A stretch of 32,314 bases of DNA from JBBDNV01 sp040877415. Its GTDB lineage: Bacteria; Planctomycetota; Planctomycetia; Pirellulales; PALSA-1355. The position numbers were made by a program, and so were the translations under genes. This document shows, in pieces, positions 1 to 8,858 of this stretch; position 1 is the stretch's first letter; every line of letters begins with the position of its first letter. Location of the stretch: assembly GCA_040877415.1 (NCBI GenBank), contig JBBDNV010000057.1, forward strand, positions 1 through 32,314, written 5' to 3'. Below the pieces are notes generated by a model. That model made no database searches. It was not told the origin of the DNA and saw only the letters and a program-made list of their open reading frames with translations.

Positions 1-2
1 GG

Positions 3-515
3 CCCCTGTTCGCGGCCATCGCCACCGACACCGGCTGGTTCCGTTTCGGCTCCACGAGCGGCACCACGCTGCGCTACGCCGGCGATTTGATCGAGGCCGG
101 CGCCGTTCCGAGCGAGATTTTTAATTGCCTTTACGAACAGGATTCGCTCGCGCGGCTGCAATTGCGCGGACGCATTCTGGCGCGGACCCAAACCGATCTC
201 GATGGCCGGCTCGCGCACACCGCGGCTTTGCGGGAAGATTTCGAAGCAACCGGGGCGCTCGCGTCCGACACCGAAGACGTGATCAATATGACGCTGGCCG
301 TGGCGGGCACCGAAGTGGCGGTGATTCTGGTCGAGCAGCCCTCGGGCGGATTCAAGCTCAGCTTCCGCAGCCGCACGCCAAAAGTCGATTGCAACAAGCT
401 CGCCAAAATGTTCGGCGGCGGAGGGCACAAAGCCGCGGCCGGCGCGTCGATTAGCGCGCCCTGGCCCGCGGCGCAGCAGCAGGTGCTTGACGCTGTGCGC
501 AATGCCATGCGATAA
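3..515 (+). CDS. DHH/DHHA1 family phosphoesterase (NrnA-like), 5'-truncated
   Basis: The open frame runs in from the left edge, so the N-terminal DHH catalytic domain is missing and only about 170 C-terminal residues are seen. The visible part starts with ATDTGWFRFG, typical of the end of the DHH domain in NrnA-type nanoRNases/pAp phosphatases. It continues through the helical linker and ends in the DHHA1 domain, with the glycine-rich substrate-binding motif GGGGHKAAAG encoded at about 412-441. In this family the enzyme degrades 2-5 nt oligoribonucleotides and may dephosphorylate 3'-phosphoadenosine 5'-phosphate in the cytoplasm. A TTG at 87 is an internal codon, not the true start. The family assignment is firm. 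The exact substrate is inferred. Confidence 0.88.
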   Translation, partial: PLFAAIATDTGWFRFGSTSGTTLRYAGDLIEAGAVPSEIFNCLYEQDSLARLQLRGRILARTQTDLDGRLAHTAALREDFEATGALASDTEDVINMTLAVAGTEVAVILVEQPSGGFKLSFRSRTPKVDCNKLAKMFGGGGHKAAAGASISAPWPAAQQQVLDAVRNAMR

Positions 516-544
516 TTGATGCGCCGCCGGGGTGCCGGGGTGCA

Positions 545-566
545 ATGCTCACGCTGGCGTGAGCAT
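545..566. repeat. Dispersed palindromic repeat, copy 1
   Basis: Arms ATGCTCACGC (545-554) and GCGTGAGCAT (557-566) are perfect inverted repeats around a 2-nt centre. The same palindrome recurs near 8799-8820 and 32099-32116. It lies between the DHH gene and the Rieske gene. A further partial unit, GGCGTGAGCGTGC, follows at 571-583. It could act as a hairpin in the transcript or as a REP-like element. Confidence 0.8.
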
Positions 567-738
567 GCACGGCGTGAGCGTGCAGTTGGCGCCCGTGCAC
601 GTACGATCTCGCGCGCCCGACGGATTGCCAACCCAACCACGATTGCCCGCCTTGTTTGAATGCCGGGTCGCTGGCCGTGCGACTCGGTCCCGCCTGAATA
701 GGAACGCTTCGCGAAACCTGCACTGAGGCCAAGCTCGC

Positions 739-1311
739 ATGGCAACATCCTCCCCTAGCTCGGGCAACGCCGAAGCCGTCGATTCGGCCGCTTTCGAGCG
801 GCGCGGGTTCTTCGCGCGCGTCGGGGCGATCTTGATCGGCGCAATTATTGTCGTGGTGCCGGCGGCGAGCAGCCTGGCCGTGTTTTTTGATCCGTTGCGG
901 CGCAAAGCGAACAACGGCAGCAAGTTCATCAAGGTGGCGCCGCTGGACGCCGTGCCCGACGACGGCGTCGTGCGCCAGTTTCCCGTGATTGCCGAGCACG
1001 TGGACGCCTGGAATCGCTCCACCGAGCCGGTCGGCGCCGTTTATTTGCGCCGCCCCGAGGGTCAGGCCGTGCCCGAGTGCCTGACCGCCACCTGTCCGCA
1101 CGCCGGTTGTTTCGTGGCCTTCGACAGCCAGACGAACACGTTCAAGTGCCCCTGTCACAACAGCTCGTTCGAAGTCGACGGCACGCTCATTGCCCCCAGC
1201 CCCAGCCCGCGGGCAATGGACGCGTTGGACTGCAGGGTCGTGGGGGATGAGATCCTGGTGAAGTACGAGAATTTCTACACGGGCAAGGCCGAAAAAGTCG
1301 TCAAGCAATGA
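739..1311 (+). CDS. Rieske [2Fe-2S] protein of a bc-type quinol oxidase complex
   Basis: This 190-residue protein transfers electrons from quinol to a cytochrome c within a bc1/b6f-type complex. Residues 20-50 form an RR-containing N-terminal anchor (ERRGFFARVG followed by a long hydrophobic segment), as expected for Tat-inserted Rieske proteins. Box I is CPHAGC (119-124) and box II is CPCHNSSF (137-144). C119, H121, C137 and H140 are the expected cluster ligands, and C124/C139 the expected disulfide. ATG 739 is preceded by GAGG at 725-728. The stop overlaps the start of the cytochrome b gene (ATGA, 1308-1311), so the two are almost certainly co-translated partners. The identification is very secure. 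Confidence 0.95.
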   Translation: MATSSPSSGNAEAVDSAAFERRGFFARVGAILIGAIIVVVPAASSLAVFFDPLRRKANNGSKFIKVAPLDAVPDDGVVRQFPVIAEHVDAWNRSTEPVGAVYLRRPEGQAVPECLTATCPHAGCFVAFDSQTNTFKCPCHNSSFEVDGTLIAPSPSPRAMDALDCRVVGDEILVKYENFYTGKAEKVVKQ

Positions 1312-3365
1312 AGGCGCTTGTTAACTGGCTGGACAGCCGCACCGGCGTGCGGGGATTTGTGCACGAGGCACTTTACGAGCGCATCCCCGGCGGAGCCCGC
1401 TGGCGATACGTGTGGGGCAGCACGCTGGTCTTCGCTTTCCTGGTCCAGCTCATCACCGGCGTCGTGCTGTGGATGTACTATAGCCCCAGCGCGCAGACCG
1501 CCTGGGAAAGCGTCTATTACATCCAGTACGAGACCGCGGGCGGCTGGCTGTTGCGCGGGTTGCACCACTTCATGGCCCATGCCATGGTCGTGCTATTGGC
1601 GCTGCACCTGATGCAAGTGGTGATCGACGGCGCGTATCGGGCCCCGCGCGAAGTGAACTTCTGGCTGGGCCTGGTGCTGATGCAGATCGTGCTGGCGCTG
1701 TCGCTGACCGGCTACCTGCTTCCCTGGGATCAAAAAGGCTATTGGGCGACGCGCGTGGCGACGAACCTTCTGGGCGTCGTGCCCGCGGTCGGTCCGAGTC
1801 TGCAGCAGCTCGTCGTGGGCGGGGCCGATTACGGGCATCACACGCTGACGCGTTTTTTCGCCTTGCACGCGGGCGTGCTGCCGGGGCTGTTGGTGCTGTT
1901 CTTGGTGGTGCACGTGGCGCTGTTCCGCCGCCACGGCATTTGCTACAAGCAGCCCGTAAAACGCCCCGACGTGACGTTCTGGCCCGACCAGATCCTCAAG
2001 GATTCCGTGGCTTGCCTGGCGGTGCTCGTGGTCGTCGTGGTTCTGTGCCTGCGGCCGGGCCAGTGGTATTCCGAAGGCGGCGGCATCGCGCTGGGCCCCG
2101 ACGCCGGCGCTGAACTCGGCGCTCCGGCCGACCCATCGAATCAATACTCGGCCGCGCGGCCCGAGTGGTATTTTCTGTTCCTGTTCCAGTTCCTCAAGCT
2201 GTTCGAAGGCTGGGGCGCAAGGGGCGAAGTGCTGGGCGCCGTGGTGATCCCCTCGCTGGTGATGCTGGGCCTCGTCTTAATGCCGATCGTGGGGCGGTGG
2301 AATTTAGGACACCGCTCGAACGTCGCGATGCTCTTGATCCTGCTCGGCGGCATCGGTTATTTGACCATGACGGCCTTGCACGAAGACCATCAGGCCCGAT
2401 GGACCGACCCTGAGCAATTCGCCGAGCTGCAATCGACGGTCCAAGAGCTCGGCAACGACGAACGGAAGATCGCCGAACATTTTGGCCACGACGCGGCGAA
2501 GATCGCCGACTACCGTCGCCGGCTGGCCGCGTACGAGCGATATCGCAAGAGCCAGGAATACCTCAAGGCCGTCGCCGACGCCCAAATCGAGGCGCAGCGC
2601 GTCATCGAGCTGGCCTCGGGCCCCAATCGCATTCCTCCGTCGGGCGCCATTACCCTGTTGCGCGGCGATCCCAAGACGCAAGGACCCAAGCTTTTCGCCG
2701 CGCGCTGCGCCGGTTGTCATACGCACTTGCCGCCTTCGACCGACCAGGTCGCCAGGGCCGCCGCCGAAAAGAACTCCACGGCGCCGAATCTGTACGGTTT
2801 TGCCGGCCGCGCGTGGCTCGCCGGTTTCCTGAACTCCAAGCGCATCGCCGGAGTGGATTACTTCGGCCGCACGTCGCACAGCGAAGGGGAAATGGTCGAA
2901 TTCGTCAACGACAAGATGTCCGAGTGGCCGGCCGAGGACGTGAAAAGCGCCGTCGCCGCGCTGTCGGCCGAAGCCAGGCTCGAAAGCCAGCTCGAGGCCG
3001 ACAAAACGGATGCGGCGATAATCGAGGCCGGCCGCAAGATCATCCAAAACCAGGAACACTGCGCCACGTGCCACAAGTTTCACGGCGCCGGCGAACTGGG
3101 CATGGCCCCCGACCTGACCGGATACGGCTCGCGCGAGTGGTTGATCGGCATGATCAGCAACCCGACGCACGAGCGCTTCTATCGCGACGCCAACGATCGC
3201 ATGCCCGCCTTTGCCGAGCATGCGGGCGATGCGCCGGAAAACATTCTCACAGCCGACGCGATCGGCCTGATCGTCGACTGGCTGCGCGGCGAGTGGTACG
3301 AACCGCCCGCCAAGCCGGCCAAACCGGCCGACGAGGACACCGTCGGCGCGCAAGTAAGTCGCTAG
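1308..3365 (+). CDS. Cytochrome b fused to a di-haem cytochrome c region
   Basis: This 685-residue protein combines the cytochrome b core with two c-type haem sites. Residues about 35-215 are the four-helix haem-binding part. Candidate b-haem ligands are H86, H100, H187 and H202, giving spacings of 14 and 15 as in cytochrome b6. Residue 35, the b6f haem-ci cysteine in that numbering, is valine. The quinol-site motif PEWY is at 285-288, followed by subunit IV-like helices to about residue 355. A charged, probably coiled linker (365-440) leads to CAGCH (467-471) and CATCHKF (585-591), two covalent haem c sites that would lie outside the membrane. Its start overlaps the Rieske stop by 4 bp. The fusion probably replaces a separate cytochrome c1/f, which is an inference. 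Confidence 0.93.
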   Translation: MKALVNWLDSRTGVRGFVHEALYERIPGGARWRYVWGSTLVFAFLVQLITGVVLWMYYSPSAQTAWESVYYIQYETAGGWLLRGLHHFMAHAMVVLLALHLMQVVIDGAYRAPREVNFWLGLVLMQIVLALSLTGYLLPWDQKGYWATRVATNLLGVVPAVGPSLQQLVVGGADYGHHTLTRFFALHAGVLPGLLVLFLVVHVALFRRHGICYKQPVKRPDVTFWPDQILKDSVACLAVLVVVVVLCLRPGQWYSEGGGIALGPDAGAELGAPADPSNQYSAARPEWYFLFLFQFLKLFEGWGARGEVLGAVVIPSLVMLGLVLMPIVGRWNLGHRSNVAMLLILLGGIGYLTMTALHEDHQARWTDPEQFAELQSTVQELGNDERKIAEHFGHDAAKIADYRRRLAAYERYRKSQEYLKAVADAQIEAQRVIELASGPNRIPPSGAITLLRGDPKTQGPKLFAARCAGCHTHLPPSTDQVARAAAEKNSTAPNLYGFAGRAWLAGFLNSKRIAGVDYFGRTSHSEGEMVEFVNDKMSEWPAEDVKSAVAALSAEARLESQLEADKTDAAIIEAGRKIIQNQEHCATCHKFHGAGELGMAPDLTGYGSREWLIGMISNPTHERFYRDANDRMPAFAEHAGDAPENILTADAIGLIVDWLRGEWYEPPAKPAKPADEDTVGAQVSR

Positions 3366-3507
3366 CATGCGGCTTCGGCAAACGCAGCCCCCCGCGGCCA
3401 CTTTCTGGCCGGAAATCTTTGCGAAACCGGCAAAGTTTGCGAATTCGCTACAGTTTCTCGCGCCATCGGCCGATCGAAGGACTGAGGGAAATCCTCGGGC
3501 CCCCGGC

Positions 3508-3527
3508 CTTCTCCCGGGAGGGAGAAG
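3508..3527. repeat. Short inverted repeat between genes
   Basis: CTTCTCCC (3508-3515) and GGGAGAAG (3520-3527) are perfect arms around a GGGA loop, in the 180-bp gap after the cytochrome gene. There is no T-run after it, so it is not a textbook terminator. It could be a REP-like hairpin or end-of-transcript structure. Confidence 0.55.
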
Positions 3528-3545
3528 ACAACGTGAGTCGGACCG

Positions 3546-4298
3546 ATGTGGTGTAAACACTGTCGCCAGGACACGCCCTCGATCAGCTCGGCCAGCCGCC
3601 ACGGCATGTGCTGCGGGCAATGCGGCGTGCCCCTCTCAGGCGAAAGCGAGCCGCTGCATCCGGCCGAAGTCGGTCTCGACTTGGACGCCCCCGGCACGGC
3701 GAACCGCTACGAGGACTGGCAACTCGATCAAAACGTCCGCTCGATGCAAGCCCGATTCGAACCGTGGCGAAGCCACCGCCCGGCGCGTCGCGCCACCAAC
3801 ACCCCCAGCGGCCGGCCGCAATGGCGCAGCGACGCCGCGCATGCGCGGGTGCCGCCATCGCACAAGCCGAAGCGGCGGATTGCCGCTTACCGCGCCGGCG
3901 GCCGATCGCCGACGTTTACCAACAGCGCCTTGTTGATGGGTCTGGCGGCGTGCATCGGCGGCGTGCTTGTTCTCGGATGGTCGGTCGTTGAATCGCGGGG
4001 CGACTTGTGGAACATCGGCCTGTCGGCCAACGTGGCCGGCGGGGTCGTCTTTTTGCTCGGCCTGGTGTTGCAGTTGGAGCGCATCTGGCGCAACAGCCGC
4101 TTCGCCGTTCACAAGCTGCGGCAAATCGACTCGCACCTGCAAGACCTGGAGCGAACGACGTCAATGCTCGGCGTCACGCACGGCTCCGCCGCCCAGGCTT
4201 TCTACGCGCACATGTCCGAACAAGCCAATCCGCACCTGCTGCTGTCCGACCTGAAAGGTCAGCTCGATTTGCTGGCGATGAATCTCGCCAGGCGATGA
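3546..4298 (+). CDS. Zinc-ribbon-like, two-helix membrane protein of unknown function
   Basis: This 250-residue protein begins with paired cysteine motifs, CKHC at 3-6 and CGQC at 23-26, consistent with a small zinc ribbon. Residues about 40-120 are polar and arginine/proline-rich, probably disordered. Two hydrophobic segments at about 127-147 and 155-177 should cross the membrane as a hairpin. The remainder is helical and charged with an LQDLERT stretch, possibly a coiled coil. I do not recognise a named family beyond this architecture. It is a separate unit from the respiratory pair upstream, with a 180-bp gap and no strong ribosome binding site before ATG 3546. Its stop is only about 50 bp from the stop of the convergent gene, and that gap is filled by a dispersed repeat. 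Confidence 0.72.
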   Translation: MWCKHCRQDTPSISSASRHGMCCGQCGVPLSGESEPLHPAEVGLDLDAPGTANRYEDWQLDQNVRSMQARFEPWRSHRPARRATNTPSGRPQWRSDAAHARVPPSHKPKRRIAAYRAGGRSPTFTNSALLMGLAACIGGVLVLGWSVVESRGDLWNIGLSANVAGGVVFLLGLVLQLERIWRNSRFAVHKLRQIDSHLQDLERTTSMLGVTHGSAAQAFYAHMSEQANPHLLLSDLKGQLDLLAMNLARR

Positions 4299-4350
4299 GA
4301 CGTGGCGGCAACCGTTGCGTCCGGCTAAGATCCCATTGCTTGGCGCGATC
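4297..4350 (-). repeat. 54-bp dispersed repeat, copy A
   Basis: 50 of 54 positions match 14222-14275 in the same orientation. It fills essentially the whole gap between two convergent genes and overlaps both stop codons by 1-2 bases. Read on the minus strand it starts GATCGCGCCAAGCAATGGGA. The second copy forms the 3' end of the DUF2442 gene. Confidence 0.85.
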
Positions 4351-7300
4351 AGCCCAGCCAAATCCCGTTGGCGAACTCGGGATCGTCCTCGAGAATGAAG
4401 TCCACCAGCGTGCCGGTGGGGCTGAAGCGGCGAATCTCGTGGGAACGGCCGCCGGGGCCCTGGGCCGTAAAAATCTCCGCGGCGCCCAACGGACCGGTGC
4501 GCTTGATCGCCACCCGCACCGGCGCGTGCCAGCCGACGCCCGTGTAGGGAGTAAACGTCGAAATCGAATTCGTGTCGTTGTGCCACACCGCATACGGCAG
4601 GCCGGTGTCCCAGCCGGTGGCGATGTCGGCCCGGCCGTCTCCGCTGACGTCGCCGACGGCCACCTGCAAGCCGGGGATGAATCCGGGGATCGACCCCTGG
4701 AACTGGTCGATTTGGGTGCCGGAGAGGATGTCGAAGATTCGGACATCGGGCGCTCGCAAGCCGGCCGGCGTGGTGACGACTTCGAGAATGCCGTCGCCGT
4801 TGAGCTTTTCGATGCTGGTGAAGTCGATGTTTTTCCGCGCGCCCTCGAGGGGCACACCGGAGCCGAGGAACTCCCACATTCCGTTCCCTAGCGGCGGCCC
4901 GCTGTAGGTAAGCTTGCGCCCCCTGGTGCCGGCGAATTCGACTTTGAGGTAATCGGCGCCCGGTCCGGCAAAGGTCGGGTTGTTGCCGTTGATGGCAAAC
5001 GTGGTGTCTACGTGGGGGGTCGCGTAGAAGGTATTGGCGCCCGCTGAACCGTTGAGCGTCACCAATTCGAGCGCGCCGGCGTTGTAGGCGAGGCCCAGGA
5101 ACGCGCGGGCCGCGCCCGAGGTGAACTCAGTCGTGACGCCCGTGCCGTCGATCGTGTAGTCGACCAGCTTGGCGTGGCCGGCATCATTGAGCGTGGCGTT
5201 GTCGCCCGCGCCGGACGTATCGGTGACCGCGACCGCCGCGTCGATCGGGTCGAGATCGCCGCTGCCGATGATGTAGCTGTCGTTGCCTGCGAGACCCGCC
5301 AGGCTGACCAAGGAGCCGTTCCAACTTTCGACGGTGAACCGATTGGCGCCTGCGCCGCCGGTCAAACTGGCAATTTGCACGTTGACAAGATCGATTGTCC
5401 CACCGGCGCTTCTTGTCAAACTGGAGTTTGTCAACGTGTAATTCGCGTCGCCGACGACGGAAACTTGATCGGCGCCCGTCCCGCCGTTGTATACCAGCCC
5501 GTCGAGCGGAATCGGGTTGCCATTGTTGAAATCAACCGTCAAGTTGTCGTCGCCGCGCAAAGCGTTGACGAGGATCTGCTGAATCGTCGAGAGTTGGAAC
5601 GTGGCCAAGGGCGTCAGGGTGTTCAGGAAGACGTCGACGAGGGTCGAGTTGTTGGGATCCAACTGCAGCTTGATGTCGTCGGGTTGGCCCGCGAAGTCCA
5701 TGTCGCCGTTAATCCGCAAGACCCCCGGCGTGCCGACGGTCGTGCTGACGTTGCTGATCGTCCAGGCGCCTCGGCCGAGCGTGCTGGCGACAAGCTTGTC
5801 GTCCGTTGCGTCATACTTCATGTCATAAACTTTGGCGTTGGGCAATCGCGCACCATACTCCGTCCAGATGCTGGGAGAAGACAGGATCAGGCGTGAGACT
5901 CCATTGAGTCCACCCGCCAGTAGAACTCCACCACGCCGTCCGCCGACGGGAACAAACTCCAACGAATGAATGTCGGATTCATTCAAGTTGCTTGTAATAT
6001 TGAACCACGAAGCGCCGGCATTGGTCGTCTCAAAAACGCGTTGGGAGTCCGAGACAAATGCGCGCCGCCAGTTGTTCGGGTCCATAACGACGTCGGTGAC
6101 AGTGCTACCGGGGAAAGGGGCGGGGGTCTGCGAGAGTGTACCGCCGGCCGTGGAACGCAAAAAAACTCTGTTGCCCGAACCCACGTAGAGCACGTTGGGA
6201 AAACCGAGAATACCGCTGCTCGCGCCGGCCGCCATGGCAATGACGCTGCCAAAACCGGGACCGGTGGGGACCCGCGTCCAGACAACAGCCGCCGTGTTCG
6301 GCGCTATCCCAGCATTCCTGGACTCGTAGACAGCGCCGCCGGGAAGAACCGACGAATTCTTGACCCACAAGCCGGTATTCGCAGTATAGGTGCCGACGCC
6401 CGTAGTTCCGTTGAGTGAGAATTTCGTTTTATTAAGGAAGGTAACCGTGAACGTGCCGTTGGCGGCCGGAATCCCAATCACTCCACTGATGGTTACCGTG
6501 TCCCCAGTGCTCAAGCCATGGCCGAAGTCATCCTTCGTCTCAATCTTAATTGGGGACGTGGCGGCGACAGCTTTGATTGTGTCTGCTAGGACAGCGCGGC
6601 CCCCAACGACGAGCCTCTTTGATTGACCACTCGGAGGAGCGAGGGCATTCAGTTCAATCGGCGTTATAAAAGAGGGGGCGAGGCCTTCTAAACCGGCAGC
6701 GGGCAGCAAATCGACATGGGAAGCGTCGTTTGTTGCGGTATCGAACACGTGTGCCGAGAAGTTTATTAATCCCTGCGAACTGACGTACCGGATGGTGTTA
6801 CCAGCGGGGGCGAGTGTTACCGAGTCGACCGCGACGTCGCCACCGTCCCCGCCAGCATACAGCTTCCACACCAAATTGTTTGGTGCCGATTGACCGGACG
6901 TGCCGTTGTCCTGACTACCTCCCCACAGCACATTAAATCGATTATCGTACGAGATATTGTGCATTTCCATCGCGCCAATTCCAGTCGTGCCTGATCCCTG
7001 CAGCGACTGCCATGAATTGTGCATGGCATCCCGCGGATTATTGATGAAGTAGAGACCGCCATCGTTGGCATTGAGCAAGCTGGTGCCGACAAACGCAAAG
7101 TCGCGAGAATCCGCGTGCGGAGATGTATTGTTCTTGGCGCCCTCGCCAACGATCAGGACCCAACTACCCGCGCCCGCCGGATCGTAGCGCCAGATTTCTC
7201 GATCGTCGCCGCCGCCACCGCCAAGATAAGCCTGGCCATTGGTTGCATCGGCGATGATCTGAAAACCGCTTTGGCCGAGAACAAAGGGAGAAAAATCAGT

Positions 7301-8350
7301 CGGCAAAGCCAATCGGGTCCAGGAATCCCCGTGCGTTGTTGAGCGGAAAACGCCGGTCAACCTGTTCGAGGTATCGACGATCGCCGCGTAGAGAACGGTC
7401 GCAAAGACGTTCTTGAACGCCGCCATTTGAATATTCGATGACGACGCAAGACCTGTGATGCCCGAACTTGCACTGGTCCACGTTTGTCCGATGAAGTCGC
7501 TGCGGAAAATGCCGTGCCCGGGAACGGCGGCGAAAAAGCGGGGTCTACGATTGTGCTCAACAACTATGTGGGAGACATCCCCGGCCGGCAGCCCATTGGT
7601 GCCGCTGATGAAAGCAAAATTGTCGCCATTGTCGGTGCTCCGATAGAGCCCGCCGCCGTCGTCACCGAAGTCAATTGCTCCTACCAGGATCACTTCCTTA
7701 ACGCCGGGCCCTGGGTCGGTGTCAACGGAAGTTGGAAGTACGGTCTTAATCTTTGGTTGTCTGAGAGCAAAGGCGACGAGCTTATGAGTCGTCCATGAAA
7801 CTCCGCCGTCGGTCGTCCGCAAGAGGCCAACTGGCGGATCGCCCTGCTGGGCCAGATTACTGAAGCTTCCCGTGCCCGCGAAAACGACGTTGCCGCTGGT
7901 GTCAAGAGGATCGATGGCCACCGAGCTGATTGCCAGGGAAGCTTGCTGATCGGTCAGTGGCCTCCAGGCGGTTGCGGTGGGATTCGCCGGATCAAAGTTG
8001 TCCGTCCGCCAAACACCGCCGTTCACGGCGCCAACATAGATTTGATGATTATTCGGGTGGTCTGGATCGACAATGTTGGGGTTGACGGCGATACTCTGGA
8101 TTGCGCCCGCAGCAGGGTCGTTTGGCAACGCGTTGAGCTGCGCTTCGATAATTGGGCGAGGTCCCTGCTCAAACCAGTTCGGCACGCCGGTCAATGTGAT
8201 AGAAAGCAGTGACCGGTCTTCGAGCACCTCGAAACGCAATCGACTCGTAGCTGTTCCGCCACGCAGCCTACCCGATGACGCGCGTCGCTCCACCCGACGA
8301 TGAGAATTTGATCGATGCTTAGGCCGGTAGCTTCGTGACGAATGCGACAT
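4349..8350 (-). CDS. Giant secreted surface protein: BNR propeller, repeat region and FG-GAP tail
   Basis: The predicted product is 1333 residues. ATG 8350 is chosen because AGGAG (8360-8364) lies 9 nt upstream and because the planctomycete export/sorting motif LEDRSLLS then falls at 43-50, after a basic N-terminus. The frame is open 61 codons further upstream but that part lacks family features. Residues about 60-865 form a sortilin/BNR-like beta-propeller, with repeated blade motifs such as RTTDGGVSW, RSTDNGDNF, RSTTHGDSW and TTNAGASW. A module at about 597-662 (GHGLSTGDTVTISGV) interrupts the blades and resembles FCCH-like repeats. Residues about 880-1190 contain GGTGADQ/GGAGAN-type calcium-binding-like repeats. 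The tail has an FG-GAP/VCBS unit with GDVSGDGRADIATG. The likely location is the cell surface or outside the cell. The ligand is unknown. Confidence 0.85.
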   Translation of the reverse strand: MSHSSRSYRPKHRSNSHRRVERRASSGRLRGGTATSRLRFEVLEDRSLLSITLTGVPNWFEQGPRPIIEAQLNALPNDPAAGAIQSIAVNPNIVDPDHPNNHQIYVGAVNGGVWRTDNFDPANPTATAWRPLTDQQASLAISSVAIDPLDTSGNVVFAGTGSFSNLAQQGDPPVGLLRTTDGGVSWTTHKLVAFALRQPKIKTVLPTSVDTDPGPGVKEVILVGAIDFGDDGGGLYRSTDNGDNFAFISGTNGLPAGDVSHIVVEHNRRPRFFAAVPGHGIFRSDFIGQTWTSASSGITGLASSSNIQMAAFKNVFATVLYAAIVDTSNRLTGVFRSTTHGDSWTRLALPTDFSPFVLGQSGFQIIADATNGQAYLGGGGGDDREIWRYDPAGAGSWVLIVGEGAKNNTSPHADSRDFAFVGTSLLNANDGGLYFINNPRDAMHNSWQSLQGSGTTGIGAMEMHNISYDNRFNVLWGGSQDNGTSGQSAPNNLVWKLYAGGDGGDVAVDSVTLAPAGNTIRYVSSQGLINFSAHVFDTATNDASHVDLLPAAGLEGLAPSFITPIELNALAPPSGQSKRLVVGGRAVLADTIKAVAATSPIKIETKDDFGHGLSTGDTVTISGVIGIPAANGTFTVTFLNKTKFSLNGTTGVGTYTANTGLWVKNSSVLPGGAVYESRNAGIAPNTAAVVWTRVPTGPGFGSVIAMAAGASSGILGFPNVLYVGSGNRVFLRSTAGGTLSQTPAPFPGSTVTDVVMDPNNWRRAFVSDSQRVFETTNAGASWFNITSNLNESDIHSLEFVPVGGRRGGVLLAGGLNGVSRLILSSPSIWTEYGARLPNAKVYDMKYDATDDKLVASTLGRGAWTISNVSTTVGTPGVLRINGDMDFAGQPDDIKLQLDPNNSTLVDVFLNTLTPLATFQLSTIQQILVNALRGDDNLTVDFNNGNPIPLDGLVYNGGTGADQVSVVGDANYTLTNSSLTRSAGGTIDLVNVQIASLTGGAGANRFTVESWNGSLVSLAGLAGNDSYIIGSGDLDPIDAAVAVTDTSGAGDNATLNDAGHAKLVDYTIDGTGVTTEFTSGAARAFLGLAYNAGALELVTLNGSAGANTFYATPHVDTTFAINGNNPTFAGPGADYLKVEFAGTRGRKLTYSGPPLGNGMWEFLGSGVPLEGARKNIDFTSIEKLNGDGILEVVTTPAGLRAPDVRIFDILSGTQIDQFQGSIPGFIPGLQVAVGDVSGDGRADIATGWDTGLPYAVWHNDTNSISTFTPYTGVGWHAPVRVAIKRTGPLGAAEIFTAQGPGGRSHEIRRFSPTGTLVDFILEDDPEFANGIWLG

Positions 8351-8681
8351 CTGACAGTTCTCCTGCGTCCAAGATGCTCGTTCATAACTTGCCGTCGACT
8401 GTTCCCCGTGCCGCGACCGAGGGGCCCCTGACCCGTTGCACTGAAGAAACCTAACGCTCCGCGCCACGCATTGCAACGATTTCGCTGCACATTTTGGGGT
8501 AGACGAAACTCGAAACGTGCTCAATGCTCGCACAAAATGACTTCGGCCGCCGAGACATCAGCGGGTCCTTCAGCGGGCCCCATCGCTGTTGAAGGGCTGC
8601 ACACCTTATTAGCTACATATCAATGCCCCATCTACGGGAAAAACGCGCCACTTCGGGCTCAAGATTCTTGAATTTCATTCC

Positions 8682-8702
8682 GGCTCGGCTGGGAGCCGAG
8701 CC
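8682..8702. repeat. GC-rich inverted repeat
   Basis: GGCTCGGC (8682-8689) and GCCGAGCC (8695-8702) pair perfectly around a TGGGA loop. It is downstream of the minus-strand DUF4139-like gene, so it may help end that transcript, although no T-run follows. Confidence 0.55.
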
Positions 8703-8769
8703 TTCGGCCGCCGCCGCCTGGATGATTGATCGCATGCGAGGTCAGCCGGGGTCATCAAGATCAAAGTGC

Positions 8770-8820
8770 GCGGTGCCATACTCACGCTTCGCGGTGCCAT
8801 GCTCACGCTTGCGTGAGCAT
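8770..8820. repeat. Dispersed palindromic repeat, copy 2, with tandem half-unit
   Basis: The palindrome ATGCTCACGC-TT-GCGTGAGCAT occupies 8799-8820. A 20-bp unit containing its left arm is directly repeated with a 21-bp period (8770-8789 and 8791-8810), with one A/G difference. It is related to the copies near 545 and 32099. It lies 38 bp beyond the stop of the DUF4139-like gene. Confidence 0.82.
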
Positions 8821-8858
8821 GCAGGGTAATTCATTAGCCCGAAGCGCCGGACCGGTTG

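Larger units (their letters stand above)
8351..8858. other. 508-bp non-coding stretch upstream of the giant surface-protein gene
   Basis: This gap lies between two minus-strand genes. It holds the ribosome binding site of the downstream gene (8360-8364), a GC-rich hairpin at 8682-8702 and the dispersed palindromic repeat at 8770-8820. Short open frames here have no recognisable product. I see no convincing -35/-10 pair. Confidence 0.6.

Noticed and set aside
739..3365. Alternative complex III or another unusual respiratory complex
   Set aside because: The genes are a Rieske protein and a cytochrome b with canonical motifs; none of the molybdopterin-like or NrfD-like subunits of alternative complex III are nearby.
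3367..3936. 189-residue frame after the cytochrome gene
   Set aside because: It overlaps the hairpin at 3508-3527 and the zinc-ribbon protein gene and has no family features.
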